This document shows, piece after piece, positions 1 to 6,761 of a stretch of DNA of 7,460 bases (the stretch's first letter is position 1; every line of letters begins with the position of its first letter). The stretch is taken from assembly GCA_900551195.1 (NCBI GenBank), contig URVD01000088.1:1-7460 (forward strand). Direction: 5' to 3'. The notes beneath the pieces were generated by a model, which saw only the letters and a list, made by a program, of their open reading frames with translations, was not told where the DNA came from and did no database searches. The DNA is from an uncultured Collinsella sp. Its GTDB lineage: Bacteria > Actinomycetota > Coriobacteriia > Coriobacteriales > Coriobacteriaceae. The position numbers were made by a program, and so were the translations under genes.

Positions 1-6
1 TTCTGA

Positions 7-43
7 AAATGATCCCTTGGGGACGGAGGAAAACGGATCATTT
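7..43. repeat. Imperfect palindromic intergenic element with GGGGACGG core
   Basis: Nine-base arms AAATGATCC (7-15) and GGATCATTT (35-43) are perfect reverse complements around a 19-base centre that contains GGGGACGGAGG. The centre is too long and the following T run too weak for a typical terminator, although it could end an upstream transcript. The layout resembles dispersed palindromic repeats found between genes in Coriobacteriia, but that comparison is from memory. No gene overlaps it. Confidence 0.5.
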
Positions 44-62
44 GGTGTAAAAGGCGGGTCAT

Positions 63-91
63 GCTTGGTGGCGGGTTTGTTATCCGTTTGT
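63..91 (+). promoter_or_regulatory. Candidate Pho-box-like direct repeats upstream of pstS
   Basis: Three similar hexamers occur at exact 11-bp spacing: CTTGGT (64-69), GTTTGT (75-80) and GTTTGT (86-91). A weaker fourth copy, CTGGGC, sits at 97-102. Direct repeats with an 11-bp period are the architecture bound by PhoB/PhoP-type response regulators, and pst operons are their classic target. The repeat sequence is not the known E. coli or Bacillus consensus, so the regulator is inferred. A possible -10 (TATCAA, 122-127) lies downstream without a good -35, as expected for an activated promoter. Confidence 0.35.
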
Positions 92-153
92 AAAGGCTGG
101 GCAGAGCTTGCGGTAAGGGTCTATCAAATGACCGTAAGAAACCGCAGCTGGCG

Positions 154-212
154 CGGGCGCTGCCCGATCGAGGTCGTATCTTTCCAAACAGCAAAGCGGG
201 CAGGGTGCCCGC
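154..212 (+). promoter_or_regulatory. GC-rich pstS leader with alternative hairpins
   Basis: GCGGGCA (196-202) and TGCCCGC (206-212) form a perfect seven-base stem with a GGG loop, ending about 25 bases before the pstS start. CGGGC (154-158) can pair with GCCCG (162-166). CTGCCCG (160-166) can instead pair with CGGGCAG (197-203). These pairings exclude each other. No U run follows, so the downstream hairpin is not a rho-independent terminator. It could be a translational switch or an operator, or a chance result of high GC. Confidence 0.3.
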
Positions 213-226
213 GAGTCGCATGTACG

Positions 227-232
227 AAAGGA
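227..232 (+). promoter_or_regulatory. Ribosome binding site fixing the pstS start
   Basis: AAAGGA lies five bases before the ATG at 238. The in-frame GTG at 205 falls within the leader hairpin and has no comparable site, and the ATG at 220 also lacks one. Starting at 238 gives a standard short n-region before the twin-arginine motif. Confidence 0.6.
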
Positions 233-237
233 AGATC

Positions 238-1176
238 ATGCTCGATCAGGCTTATTCTCGTCGTCAGTTCCTCGGCCTCGCTGGTGGTTTTGCCAGCATC
301 GTCGGTCTCGGTCTCGTTGGCTGCGGCGGCTCCGGCGCATCCGACGCCGCCGACAAGGGTAGCGCCGCTGCTGCCGAGTCCGTCTCCGGCGAGGTGACCT
401 ACGACGGTGCCTCTTCGTTCCAGGCTCTCGTCGAGGCCGCTGCCGAGAAGTTCATGGATGCCAACCCGGACGTCTCCGTCTCCGGCTCGGGTAACGGTTC
501 GGGCAAGGGCCTGACCGCTGTTGCCGCCGGCACCGTCACCATCGGCAACTCCGACGTCTTCGCCGAGACCAAGCTCGAGGCCGACCAGGTCAAGAACCTC
601 GTCGACCACGAGGTCGCCGTCGTGGGCATGGGTCCCGTCGTCTCCAAGAACGTGACGGTCGACGACCTGTCCCTCGAGCAGCTCAAGGGCATCTTCTCTG
701 GCCAGATCACCAACTGGAAGGAGGTCGGCGGCGACGACGCCACCATCGTCGTCCTCAACCGCAAGGCCGGCTCCGGCACCCGCGCCACCTTCGAGGCCGC
801 CGTCTTTGGCGACGAGGCCGTCGACTTTAAGGGCGACGCCGAGCTCGACAAGTCCGGCGACGTCCAGACTCAGATGGGCAGCACCGATAACGCCATCTCC
901 TACCTCGACTTCTCGCACTTCGATGACTCCAAGTTCAACGCCATCAAGGTCGAGGGCGTCGAGCCCAAGAGCAAGAATGTCACTGATGACTCCTTCAAGA
1001 TCTGGGCTACCGAGCACATGTACTGCTCCAAGGACGCCGACGAGGCCACCAAGGCCTTCCTGGAGTTCATGCTTTCCGACGACGTCCAGGGCAAGCTCGT
1101 CGAGGAGCAGGGCTTTATCCCCGTCTCTGCCATGAAGGTCGTCAAGGACGCCAGCGGCAAGGTCTCTGCTAAATAA
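238..1176 (+). CDS. pstS: Phosphate ABC transporter substrate-binding lipoprotein PstS
   Basis: PstS captures inorganic phosphate outside the membrane and delivers it to the PstCA channel. The 312-residue product starts MLDQAYSRRQFLG, a twin-arginine motif (R8-R9), followed by a hydrophobic stretch and a lipobox LVGC with Cys29 as the lipid anchor. This predicts Tat export and membrane tethering. The mature part has the PstS-type binding elements: GASSFQ near residue 61, a GSGNGSGKG loop near 84-92, and AGSGTR with G178-S179-G180-T181-R182, the classic phosphate-contacting loop. Length is usual for the family. Codon choice is strongly C-ending (GTC, CTC, GCC), unlike uup downstream, which suggests high expression. 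The gene opens the pst operon, 24 bases before pstC. The product family is very secure; the start rests on the ribosome binding site and the compact signal peptide. Confidence 0.95.
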   Translation: MLDQAYSRRQFLGLAGGFASIVGLGLVGCGGSGASDAADKGSAAAAESVSGEVTYDGASSFQALVEAAAEKFMDANPDVSVSGSGNGSGKGLTAVAAGTVTIGNSDVFAETKLEADQVKNLVDHEVAVVGMGPVVSKNVTVDDLSLEQLKGIFSGQITNWKEVGGDDATIVVLNRKAGSGTRATFEAAVFGDEAVDFKGDAELDKSGDVQTQMGSTDNAISYLDFSHFDDSKFNAIKVEGVEPKSKNVTDDSFKIWATEHMYCSKDADEATKAFLEFMLSDDVQGKLVEEQGFIPVSAMKVVKDASGKVSAK

Positions 1177-1200
1177 GTAATCGCCCCGGAAAGGTTTGCA

Positions 1201-2109
1201 ATGGCAAAACAGCTGCCAAAGCGCGACCTTGAGAACGTGGGCCTGGGCGTCACGGGCGCGTGCGTAGCGCTCGTGACGCTTGTCGTTGCCGCGCTCATCT
1301 TTATGGTCGCCCAAAAGGGCCTCTCGGCTTTTGTCAAGGACGGCGTCTCGGTCGTCGAGTTTTTCACCGGCACCAAGTGGGACCTGGCCAACACGGCCGA
1401 AAACGGCCTGCCCTATACCGGCGCCCTGCCCCTGATCGTCACCTCGTTTGCGGTCATGGTGCTCTCCACGCTTATCGCGCTGCCCATCGCCATCGGCTCT
1501 GCCATCTTTGCGGTCGAGATTAGCCCTAAGTTTGGCTCTAAGATCTTTCAGCCGCTCATTGAGCTTTTGACCGGCATCCCCTCGGTCGTCTTTGGCCTGA
1601 TCGGTTTTCACGTGGTCGTCGGTCTTATGAAGAGCGTTTTCCATGTGAGCACGGGCCTGGGCATCTTGCCCGGCGCCATCGTGCTGGCGGTCATGATTCT
1701 GCCGACGATGACCACGCTTTCGGTCGATGGCCTGCGCGCCGTGCCCGACGGCTACCGCCAGGGCTCGCTCGCGCTGGGCTACACCCGCTGGCAGACCATC
1801 TGGCACGTGGTGCTCAAGTCCGCCATGCCGTCGCTCATGACCGCGGTTATCTTGGGCATGACCCGCGCCTTTGGCGAGACGCTCGCCGTGCGCATGGTCA
1901 TCGGCGGCATCGAGGCCATGCCGACGTCGCTGCTGTCGCCGGCTTCGACCATCACCACCACGCTCACCACGTCCATGGCAGTCTATGCCGAGGGCTCGGC
2001 CCAAGACGATGTTCTGTGGGCGCTCGGCCTGCTGCTGATGGGCATGAGTCTCATCTTCATCCTGATCATCCACCTTATCGGCCGCAAGGGGGCGAAGGCT
2101 CGTGGCTAG
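1201..2109 (+). CDS. pstC: Phosphate ABC transporter permease PstC
   Basis: PstC is one of the two membrane subunits of the PstSCAB phosphate importer. The 302-residue product has about six hydrophobic helices, at roughly residues 13-37, 77-105, 117-145, 152-178, 205-230 and 272-294. The cytoplasmic EAA loop that docks PstB runs from about residue 177 (AVPDGYRQGSLALGYTRW) to the typical AFGETLAVRM segment near 223-232. The motif GIPSVVFG in the third helix region is a PstC/PstA hallmark. A GGAAAGG ribosome binding site (1188-1194) sits six bases before the ATG. The last eight bases overlap the pstA start, so translation is probably coupled. Assignment as PstC rather than PstA rests on order (S-C-A-B) and on the sequence of the GETLAVRM region. 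Confidence 0.93.
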   Translation: MAKQLPKRDLENVGLGVTGACVALVTLVVAALIFMVAQKGLSAFVKDGVSVVEFFTGTKWDLANTAENGLPYTGALPLIVTSFAVMVLSTLIALPIAIGSAIFAVEISPKFGSKIFQPLIELLTGIPSVVFGLIGFHVVVGLMKSVFHVSTGLGILPGAIVLAVMILPTMTTLSVDGLRAVPDGYRQGSLALGYTRWQTIWHVVLKSAMPSLMTAVILGMTRAFGETLAVRMVIGGIEAMPTSLLSPASTITTTLTTSMAVYAEGSAQDDVLWALGLLLMGMSLIFILIIHLIGRKGAKARG

Positions 2110-3028
2110 CACGCGTATCCACATCGACGAGGCGAGGCTCGGGCGTGTCCAAAAGCAGGACCGCTTCGCCACGGGCGTGTTGACGGCGATCGTCGCCATC
2201 GTCATGCTCATCGTCGTCTCCATGGTGGCCTATATCCTGTTCGAGGGCATCTCGACGCTGTTCCAGCCGGGCTTTCTCACGGAGCCGTCGCGCGCCAACG
2301 GAACGCAGGGCGGCGTGCTCTACCAGCTGTTCGACTCGTTCTACCTGCTGCTGATCACTCTAGTCATCTCGGTGCCCATCAGCCTGGGCGGAGCGGTCTT
2401 CCTGGTTGAGTACGCGCCGAACGGCCCTATCCGCGACATCGCCTCCACCGCCATCGAGACGTTGTCCTCGCTGCCTTCCATCGTCGTCGGCATGTTCGGT
2501 TTTCTGGTGTTCTCGGTGCAGCTGGGCTGGAAGTACTCCATCATCTCCGGCGCTGTCGCGCTCACCATGTTCAATATCCCCATCCTGGTGCGCGTGATCC
2601 AGCAGGCGCTCGAGGACGTGCCGCAGGCCCAGCGCGATGCGTGCCTGGCCATGGGCCTCACCCGCTGGGAGGCCACGCTGCACATCCTGATTCCCGAGGC
2701 CATGCCCGCCATCGTGACCGGCATCGTGCTTTCGGCCGGCCGCGTGTTTGGCGAGGCCGCGGCGCTGCTCTTTACCTCGGGTATGAGCTCGCCGGTTCGC
2801 CTGAACTTCTTGAGCTTTAACCTGTCGAGCCCCACCTGTGCCTGGAACGTGTTCCGCCCTGGCGAGTCGCTCGCCGTGCATATCTACAAGATCTATGGCG
2901 AGGGCAGCCCCGAGGCCCAGCAGATCGTCTGGGGCACCGCGGCGCTGCTGATGATTTGCGTGCTGCTGTTTAACGTAGTCGCCCGTATCGTGGGCAAGCA
3001 ACTGGCAAGGAGGATGACGGCCGAATGA
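2102..3028 (+). CDS. pstA: Phosphate ABC transporter permease PstA
   Basis: PstA pairs with PstC to form the phosphate channel. The 308-residue product has a short basic/acidic N-terminus, a first helix at about residues 22-50, further helices including about 76-104, and a last helix near 275-298. SSLPSIVVGMFG is the PstA counterpart of the PstC GIPSVVFG motif. The EAA loop (LEDVPQAQRDACLAMGLTRW onward, about 170-218) ends in RVFGEAAALLFTSG, typical of PstA. The start is GTG at 2102 inside the pstC end, with AAGGGGG (2086-2092) nine bases upstream. The final bases overlap pstB as ATGA. A long loop (about residues 235-270) between the last two helices should face outward, toward PstS. Confidence 0.93.
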   Translation: MASTRIHIDEARLGRVQKQDRFATGVLTAIVAIVMLIVVSMVAYILFEGISTLFQPGFLTEPSRANGTQGGVLYQLFDSFYLLLITLVISVPISLGGAVFLVEYAPNGPIRDIASTAIETLSSLPSIVVGMFGFLVFSVQLGWKYSIISGAVALTMFNIPILVRVIQQALEDVPQAQRDACLAMGLTRWEATLHILIPEAMPAIVTGIVLSAGRVFGEAAALLFTSGMSSPVRLNFLSFNLSSPTCAWNVFRPGESLAVHIYKIYGEGSPEAQQIVWGTAALLMICVLLFNVVARIVGKQLARRMTAE

Positions 3029-3897
3029 GCGAGATGGGTGTAACGCCCGCAACCGAAGCGGCATCGTCCGAGACCCAGGACTTTTTGTCGAGCGTGGGGG
3101 AGAGCGAGAAGCGCGTGCGCGTGAGCGGCAAGGCCGTGAGCGACGAGGTCGTGCTCTCCACTAAGGACGTCAACGTGTACTATGGCGACCACCATGCCCT
3201 GCACAATACGTCGCTCGAGTTTCACAAGGGCGAGATCACGGCACTCATCGGGCCTTCGGGCTGCGGTAAGTCGACCTTTTTGCGCAGCCTCAACCTTATG
3301 AACCGCGAGATTCGCGGCTGCCGCGTGGAGGGCGAGATCAACTACCGCGGGCGCAACGTGAACACCAAGACCGAGAACACCTACGAGCTGCGTCGGTCTA
3401 TTGGCATGGTGTTCCAGCAGCCCAATCCGTTCCGCAAGTCCATTCGCGACAACATCACGTTTGCGCCCAAGCGTCACGGCATTACCGACCGTGACGAGCT
3501 TGATCGTATGGTCGAGGAGAGCCTGCGCGGTGCAGCGCTGTGGGACGAGGTCAAGGACAAGCTCGACAAGAGCGCCTACGCGCTTTCGGGCGGTCAGCAG
3601 CAGCGCCTGTGCATCGCGCGCACGCTGGCGCTCAACCCCGATGTGATCCTGTTTGACGAGCCCTGCTCGGCGCTCGACCCCATCTCGACGTTGGCGATCG
3701 AGGACCTCATGTCGTCGATTGTGGCCGACCGCGCCATCGTCATCGTGACGCACAACATGGAGCAGGCGTCGCGTGTGTCCAACCGCACGGCGTTCTTCTA
3801 CATGGGCGATATGGTCGAGTACGACGAGACCGACGAGATTTTCCAACGGCCCAAGGATAAGCGGCTGAATGATTACCTCACCGGCATGTTCTCCTAG
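3025..3897 (+). CDS. pstB: Phosphate import ATP-binding protein PstB
   Basis: PstB is the cytoplasmic ATPase that powers phosphate import. Visible motifs: Walker A GPSGCGKST (76-84), Q-loop VFQQPNPF with Q131/Q132, signature LSGGQQQR (187-194), Walker B VILFDEP with catalytic Glu212, the PstB-specific CSALDPIST after it, and H-loop His243 in VTHNM. All catalytic residues are present. At 290 residues it is about 40 longer than most PstB proteins; the extra part is an acidic, serine-rich, apparently unstructured N-terminus (residues 1-42). The ATG overlaps the pstA stop as ATGA, and a perfect AAGGAGG (3007-3013) lies eleven bases upstream. In-frame GTG codons near 3115 could give a shorter form, but the coupled start looks better. 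No phoU follows, although phoU often sits next to pstB. Confidence 0.96.
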   Translation: MSEMGVTPATEAASSETQDFLSSVGESEKRVRVSGKAVSDEVVLSTKDVNVYYGDHHALHNTSLEFHKGEITALIGPSGCGKSTFLRSLNLMNREIRGCRVEGEINYRGRNVNTKTENTYELRRSIGMVFQQPNPFRKSIRDNITFAPKRHGITDRDELDRMVEESLRGAALWDEVKDKLDKSAYALSGGQQQRLCIARTLALNPDVILFDEPCSALDPISTLAIEDLMSSIVADRAIVIVTHNMEQASRVSNRTAFFYMGDMVEYDETDEIFQRPKDKRLNDYLTGMFS

Positions 3898-3955
3898 TCC
3901 GGGACATGCTTGAGGCCCGCGGCGGCCACGGTTGTCACGGGACTGATTGGAGAGA

Positions 3956-3990
3956 CGGGTCATCTCTTTTGGGAGATGGCCCGCCTTTTT
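3956..3990 (+). terminator. Rho-independent terminator of the pst operon
   Basis: CGGGTCATCTC (3956-3966) pairs with GAGATGGCCCG (3973-3983) over eleven positions with one G-U pair and a six-base loop, followed by CCTTTTT. It lies 58 bases after the pstB stop and separates pst from the ABC-F gene. Confidence 0.85.
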
Positions 3991-4007
3991 GCTCTGCGAC
4001 CGAAACG

Positions 4008-4042
4008 ACCGCCACAAAGGGGACAGGCGCCTTCGTGGTGGT
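4008..4042. repeat. Imperfect palindromic element with GGGGACAGG core
   Basis: ACCGCCACAAAGG (4008-4020) and CCTTCGTGGTGGT (4030-4042) are near reverse complements over 13 bases, with one A-C mismatch and one G-T pair, around a nine-base centre. There is no T run after it, and it sits between a terminator and a promoter, so a terminator role is unlikely. It looks like a REP-type intergenic repeat; I believe similar CCACAAAGG-type palindromes recur in Collinsella genomes, but this was not searched. Confidence 0.5.
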
Positions 4043-4058
4043 TTGGGGTGGGGCTCGC

Positions 4059-4067
4059 TGCTATCAT
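4059..4067 (+). promoter_or_regulatory. Candidate extended -10 promoter for the ABC-F/HAD operon
   Basis: TGCTATCAT matches the extended -10 form (TGn followed by TATnAT), 35 bases before the ATG at 4103. No good -35 is visible at the usual distance, which extended -10 promoters tolerate. Transcription would start about 4074, giving a leader of roughly 30 bases that carries the AAGGAG site. Confidence 0.45.
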
Positions 4068-4088
4068 GGACAACGTTGAATTTCTACG

Positions 4089-4094
4089 AAGGAG
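4089..4094 (+). promoter_or_regulatory. Ribosome binding site fixing the ABC-F start
   Basis: AAGGAG lies eight bases before the ATG at 4103. The open frame extends upstream to 3947, but that would start inside the pst terminator and pass through the palindrome, so 4103 is chosen. Confidence 0.8.
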
Positions 4095-4102
4095 CAGGGC
4101 AT

Positions 4103-5962
4103 ATGGCGATTCTTTTGGGATGCGATTCCGTCAGCCTAGAGTTTCCCACCAAGCATATTTTCGATAGCGTGACGCTCGGCGTGGGCGAGGGCGACCGCAT
4201 TGGTATTGTCGGCAAAAACGGCGACGGCAAGTCGACGCTGCTGAGCGTGCTCGCCGGCACGCTGGAGCCCGATGACGGGCGCGTGACGCACCGTCGCGGC
4301 ACCACGATCGGTCTGCTCGGCCAAAAGGACAACCTGGTCGATACCGACACCGTGCATCATGCCGTCGTGGGCGACACGCCCGAGTATGAGTGGGCGTCGA
4401 GTCCGCGTACGCGCCAGATTCTGGCTGGCCTTATTAGCGATGTGCCCTGGGAGGGCACGGTGGGCGAGCTTTCGGGCGGCCAGCGCCGTCGCGTGGACCT
4501 CGCGCGCCTGCTGATCGACGACTATGACGTGCTCATGCTCGACGAGCCCACCAATCACCTGGACATGCGCACTATCAACTGGCTCGCGCGTCACTTAAAG
4601 GCCCGCTGGCAGCGCGGCCAGGGCGCGATGCTCGTGGTCACGCACGACCGCTGGTTCTTGGACGAGGTCTGCACCAGTATGTGGGAGGTCCACGACGGCC
4701 AGGTCGATCCCTTCGAGGGCGGCTACTCCGCATATATCCTGCAGCGCGTGGAGCGCGACCGCATGGCCGCGGTTACCGAGGAGCGTCGTCGCAACATGGC
4801 GCGCAAGGAGCTCGCGTGGCTGAGCCGCGGTGCCCAGGCGCGCTCCACCAAGCCCAAGTTTCGCGTGGATGCCGCCCGCGAGCTCATCGCCGACGTGCCG
4901 CCCGTGCGTGACGAGCTGGAGCTCAAGCGCCTAGCCGTGAGCCGCCTGGGCAAGCAGGTTATCGATGTGGTCGACGTGGACGCTGGCTATGCGGATACCG
5001 ATGGCGCGCCCAAGCAGGTGCTCTCTGACGTGACCTGGCTCATTGGTGCGGGCGACCGCTATGGTCTTTTGGGTGAGAATGGCGCTGGCAAGTCGACGCT
5101 GCTCGATGTGATCCAGGGTAAAATTGCGCCCACGCGCGGCCGCGTGAAGATTGGCCAGACGGTACGCTTTGGCGTGCTGTCGCAGCAGCTCGAGGAGCTC
5201 GAGCCCTATATGGGCGACACGATCCGCGAGGTGCTCAGCAACTATAAGAAGTACTACGTCATCGACGGCAAGGAGACTTCGCCCGAGAAGCTCTGCGAGC
5301 GTCTGGGCTTTACGACGCAGCAGCTCTGGAGCCGCATCGGCGATCTTTCGGGCGGCCAGCGCCGTCGCCTGTCGCTGCTGCTGACGATCCTGGACGAGCC
5401 CAACGTGCTCATCCTGGACGAGCCGGGCAACGATCTGGATACCGACATGCTCGCGATTGTCGAGGATCTGCTCGACGGTTGGCCCGGCACGCTGATCCTG
5501 GTGACGCACGACCGCTTCTTGATGGAGCGCGTGACCGACCAGCAGTGGGCGCTGCTCGACGGCCACCTGACGCATATGCCCGGCGGCGTGGACCAGTATC
5601 TGCGCCTGTGCAACGCCACCGCCGAGGGCGAGCCCGTGGGTGCGCCGAGCGCCAAGACCGGCACGTTCGACACCGGTGCCGCGGCAGCTGTGGCCGAAAA
5701 GCCCAAGTCGAGCGGTCAGCCCAACGGCCTGTCCAACGCCGAGCGCCAGAAGCTCCGCCGCGAGGTGAGTTCGCTCGAGCGCAAGATGGAGACGCAGCGC
5801 GCCCGCGTGGAGGAGGCCGAGGCCGCGATGGCCCAGGTCGATCCCACCAACTACACGGCGCTCGGCGAGCAGCAGGCAAAGATCGACGAGGCTCACGCCG
5901 CCATGGACGAGCTGGAGATGGCGTGGCTCGAGGCGAGCGAAAAGCTCGAGGGCGAGGAGTAG
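4103..5962 (+). CDS. uup: ABC-F family ATPase, Uup-like
   Basis: ABC-F proteins have two ABC domains and no membrane part; they act on the ribosome or its rescue, not in transport. In this 619-residue product, domain 1 has Walker A GKNGDGKST (37-45), signature LSGGQRRR (123-130) and Walker B LDEPTNHLD with Glu148. A basic linker (ELAWLSRGAQARSTK, about 235-255) follows, where ABC-F proteins contact tRNA in the ribosomal E site. Domain 2 has Walker A GENGAGKST (324-332), signature LSGGQRRR (415-422) and Walker B LDEPGNDLD with Glu440. The C-terminus (about 543-619) is a charged coiled coil beginning LSNAERQKLRREV, like the Uup C-terminal domain. An acidic/alanine-rich tether joins it to domain 2. 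The Thr-to-Gly change at residue 442 is unusual. Uup is the best match by domain plan; another ABC-F subgroup is possible. The gene is probably coupled to the HAD gene. Confidence 0.9.
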   Translation: MAILLGCDSVSLEFPTKHIFDSVTLGVGEGDRIGIVGKNGDGKSTLLSVLAGTLEPDDGRVTHRRGTTIGLLGQKDNLVDTDTVHHAVVGDTPEYEWASSPRTRQILAGLISDVPWEGTVGELSGGQRRRVDLARLLIDDYDVLMLDEPTNHLDMRTINWLARHLKARWQRGQGAMLVVTHDRWFLDEVCTSMWEVHDGQVDPFEGGYSAYILQRVERDRMAAVTEERRRNMARKELAWLSRGAQARSTKPKFRVDAARELIADVPPVRDELELKRLAVSRLGKQVIDVVDVDAGYADTDGAPKQVLSDVTWLIGAGDRYGLLGENGAGKSTLLDVIQGKIAPTRGRVKIGQTVRFGVLSQQLEELEPYMGDTIREVLSNYKKYYVIDGKETSPEKLCERLGFTTQQLWSRIGDLSGGQRRRLSLLLTILDEPNVLILDEPGNDLDTDMLAIVEDLLDGWPGTLILVTHDRFLMERVTDQQWALLDGHLTHMPGGVDQYLRLCNATAEGEPVGAPSAKTGTFDTGAAAAVAEKPKSSGQPNGLSNAERQKLRREVSSLERKMETQRARVEEAEAAMAQVDPTNYTALGEQQAKIDEAHAAMDELEMAWLEASEKLEGEE

Positions 5963-5968
5963 ACGAGG

Positions 5969-6739
5969 ATGATCAAAGCCGCGTTTTTCGATATCGACGG
6001 CACGCTGCTGAGCTTTAAGACCCACCGGATTCCGGCGTCGGCGCAGCAGGTGCTCGACAGCTTTCATGAGCAGGGGATCGCGTGCGTGATCGCCACGGGC
6101 CGCCCGACCTATCAGATGCCCGATTGGCTGCTCGACTTGGGCTGGGATGCGTACATTACGCTCTCGGGTCAGCACTGTTTTGATGCCGAGGGGGTTTACC
6201 GCAGCTGTCCGATCGATCCGGACGACGTTGCGGTGATTGTGGACCAGGTGGCGCAGGGGCGCTACGACTCGCTGTGCATGCAGGGCGAGAACTCGTTTGT
6301 GAATCGCCTGTCCGAGCGCGTGGTGACGGCTGGCAGCAACGCGGGAATCGTCTACCACGAGGAGCCGTTTGAGCACGCCTTTGACGCACCGGTCTACCAG
6401 TTTTGCGCCTTTGTGGACCCGGCCGACGAACATATCGTGACCGACGCCGTGTCGCATTCGCTCACCACGCGCTGGTGCGACCTGTTCTGCGACATTATTC
6501 CCGCTAACGGCGGCAAGGACCTGGGCGTGGCGGCGACGCTCGAGCGCCTGGGCATCGACGCGAGTGAAGCGATTGCCTTTGGCGACGGCGAGAACGACCT
6601 GTCGATGTTCTCGGCCGTGGGCACAAGTGTGGCCATGGGCAACGCGCAGGATACCGTGAAGGCCGCAGCGACCTACGTGACGACCGCCGTAGACGACGAT
6701 GGCATCTACAACGCCGCGAAGCACTTTGGATTGATGTAA
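5969..6739 (+). CDS. Cof-type HAD-IIB family phosphatase
   Basis: A soluble Mg-dependent hydrolase of the haloacid dehalogenase superfamily, subfamily IIB, expected to dephosphorylate small molecules such as sugar phosphates or cofactors; the substrate cannot be read from sequence. All four HAD motifs are present in 256 residues: motif I FFDIDGT with nucleophile Asp8 and acid/base Asp10, motif II ATGR (Thr43), motif III Lys183 in GGKDLG, and motif IV FGDGEND with Asp206 and Asp210. The C2-type cap lies between motifs II and III, about residues 80-180. It starts six bases after the uup stop; GAGGAG (5954-5959), inside the end of uup, serves as ribosome binding site at nine-base spacing, so translation is likely coupled to uup. 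A terminator follows 22 bases after the stop. Confidence 0.92.
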   Translation: MIKAAFFDIDGTLLSFKTHRIPASAQQVLDSFHEQGIACVIATGRPTYQMPDWLLDLGWDAYITLSGQHCFDAEGVYRSCPIDPDDVAVIVDQVAQGRYDSLCMQGENSFVNRLSERVVTAGSNAGIVYHEEPFEHAFDAPVYQFCAFVDPADEHIVTDAVSHSLTTRWCDLFCDIIPANGGKDLGVAATLERLGIDASEAIAFGDGENDLSMFSAVGTSVAMGNAQDTVKAAATYVTTAVDDDGIYNAAKHFGLM

Positions 6740-6761
6740 CTGTGGATCGGCACCCGGCGCC

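Noticed and set aside
196..212. The perfect hairpin in the pstS leader as a rho-independent terminator
   Set aside because: No U run follows the stem, so it was kept only as a possible regulatory structure.
17..397. A 126-codon plus-strand open frame in the upstream region and pstS start
   Set aside because: It overlaps the pstS signal peptide in another frame and resembles no family.
124..2223. A 699-codon open frame on the minus strand across pstS and pstC
   Set aside because: It is antisense to two unmistakable genes, its protein is rich in Gly, Asp, His and Arg with no family resemblance, and high-GC codon bias commonly leaves such frames open.
2893..4017. A 374-codon minus-strand open frame opposite pstB
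   Set aside because: It covers the reverse of PstB motifs and runs through the pst terminator; it is a composition artefact.
3947..4102. A 52-residue N-terminal extension of the ABC-F protein
   Set aside because: It would begin inside the pst terminator and upstream of the candidate promoter; the ATG at 4103 has an ideal ribosome binding site.
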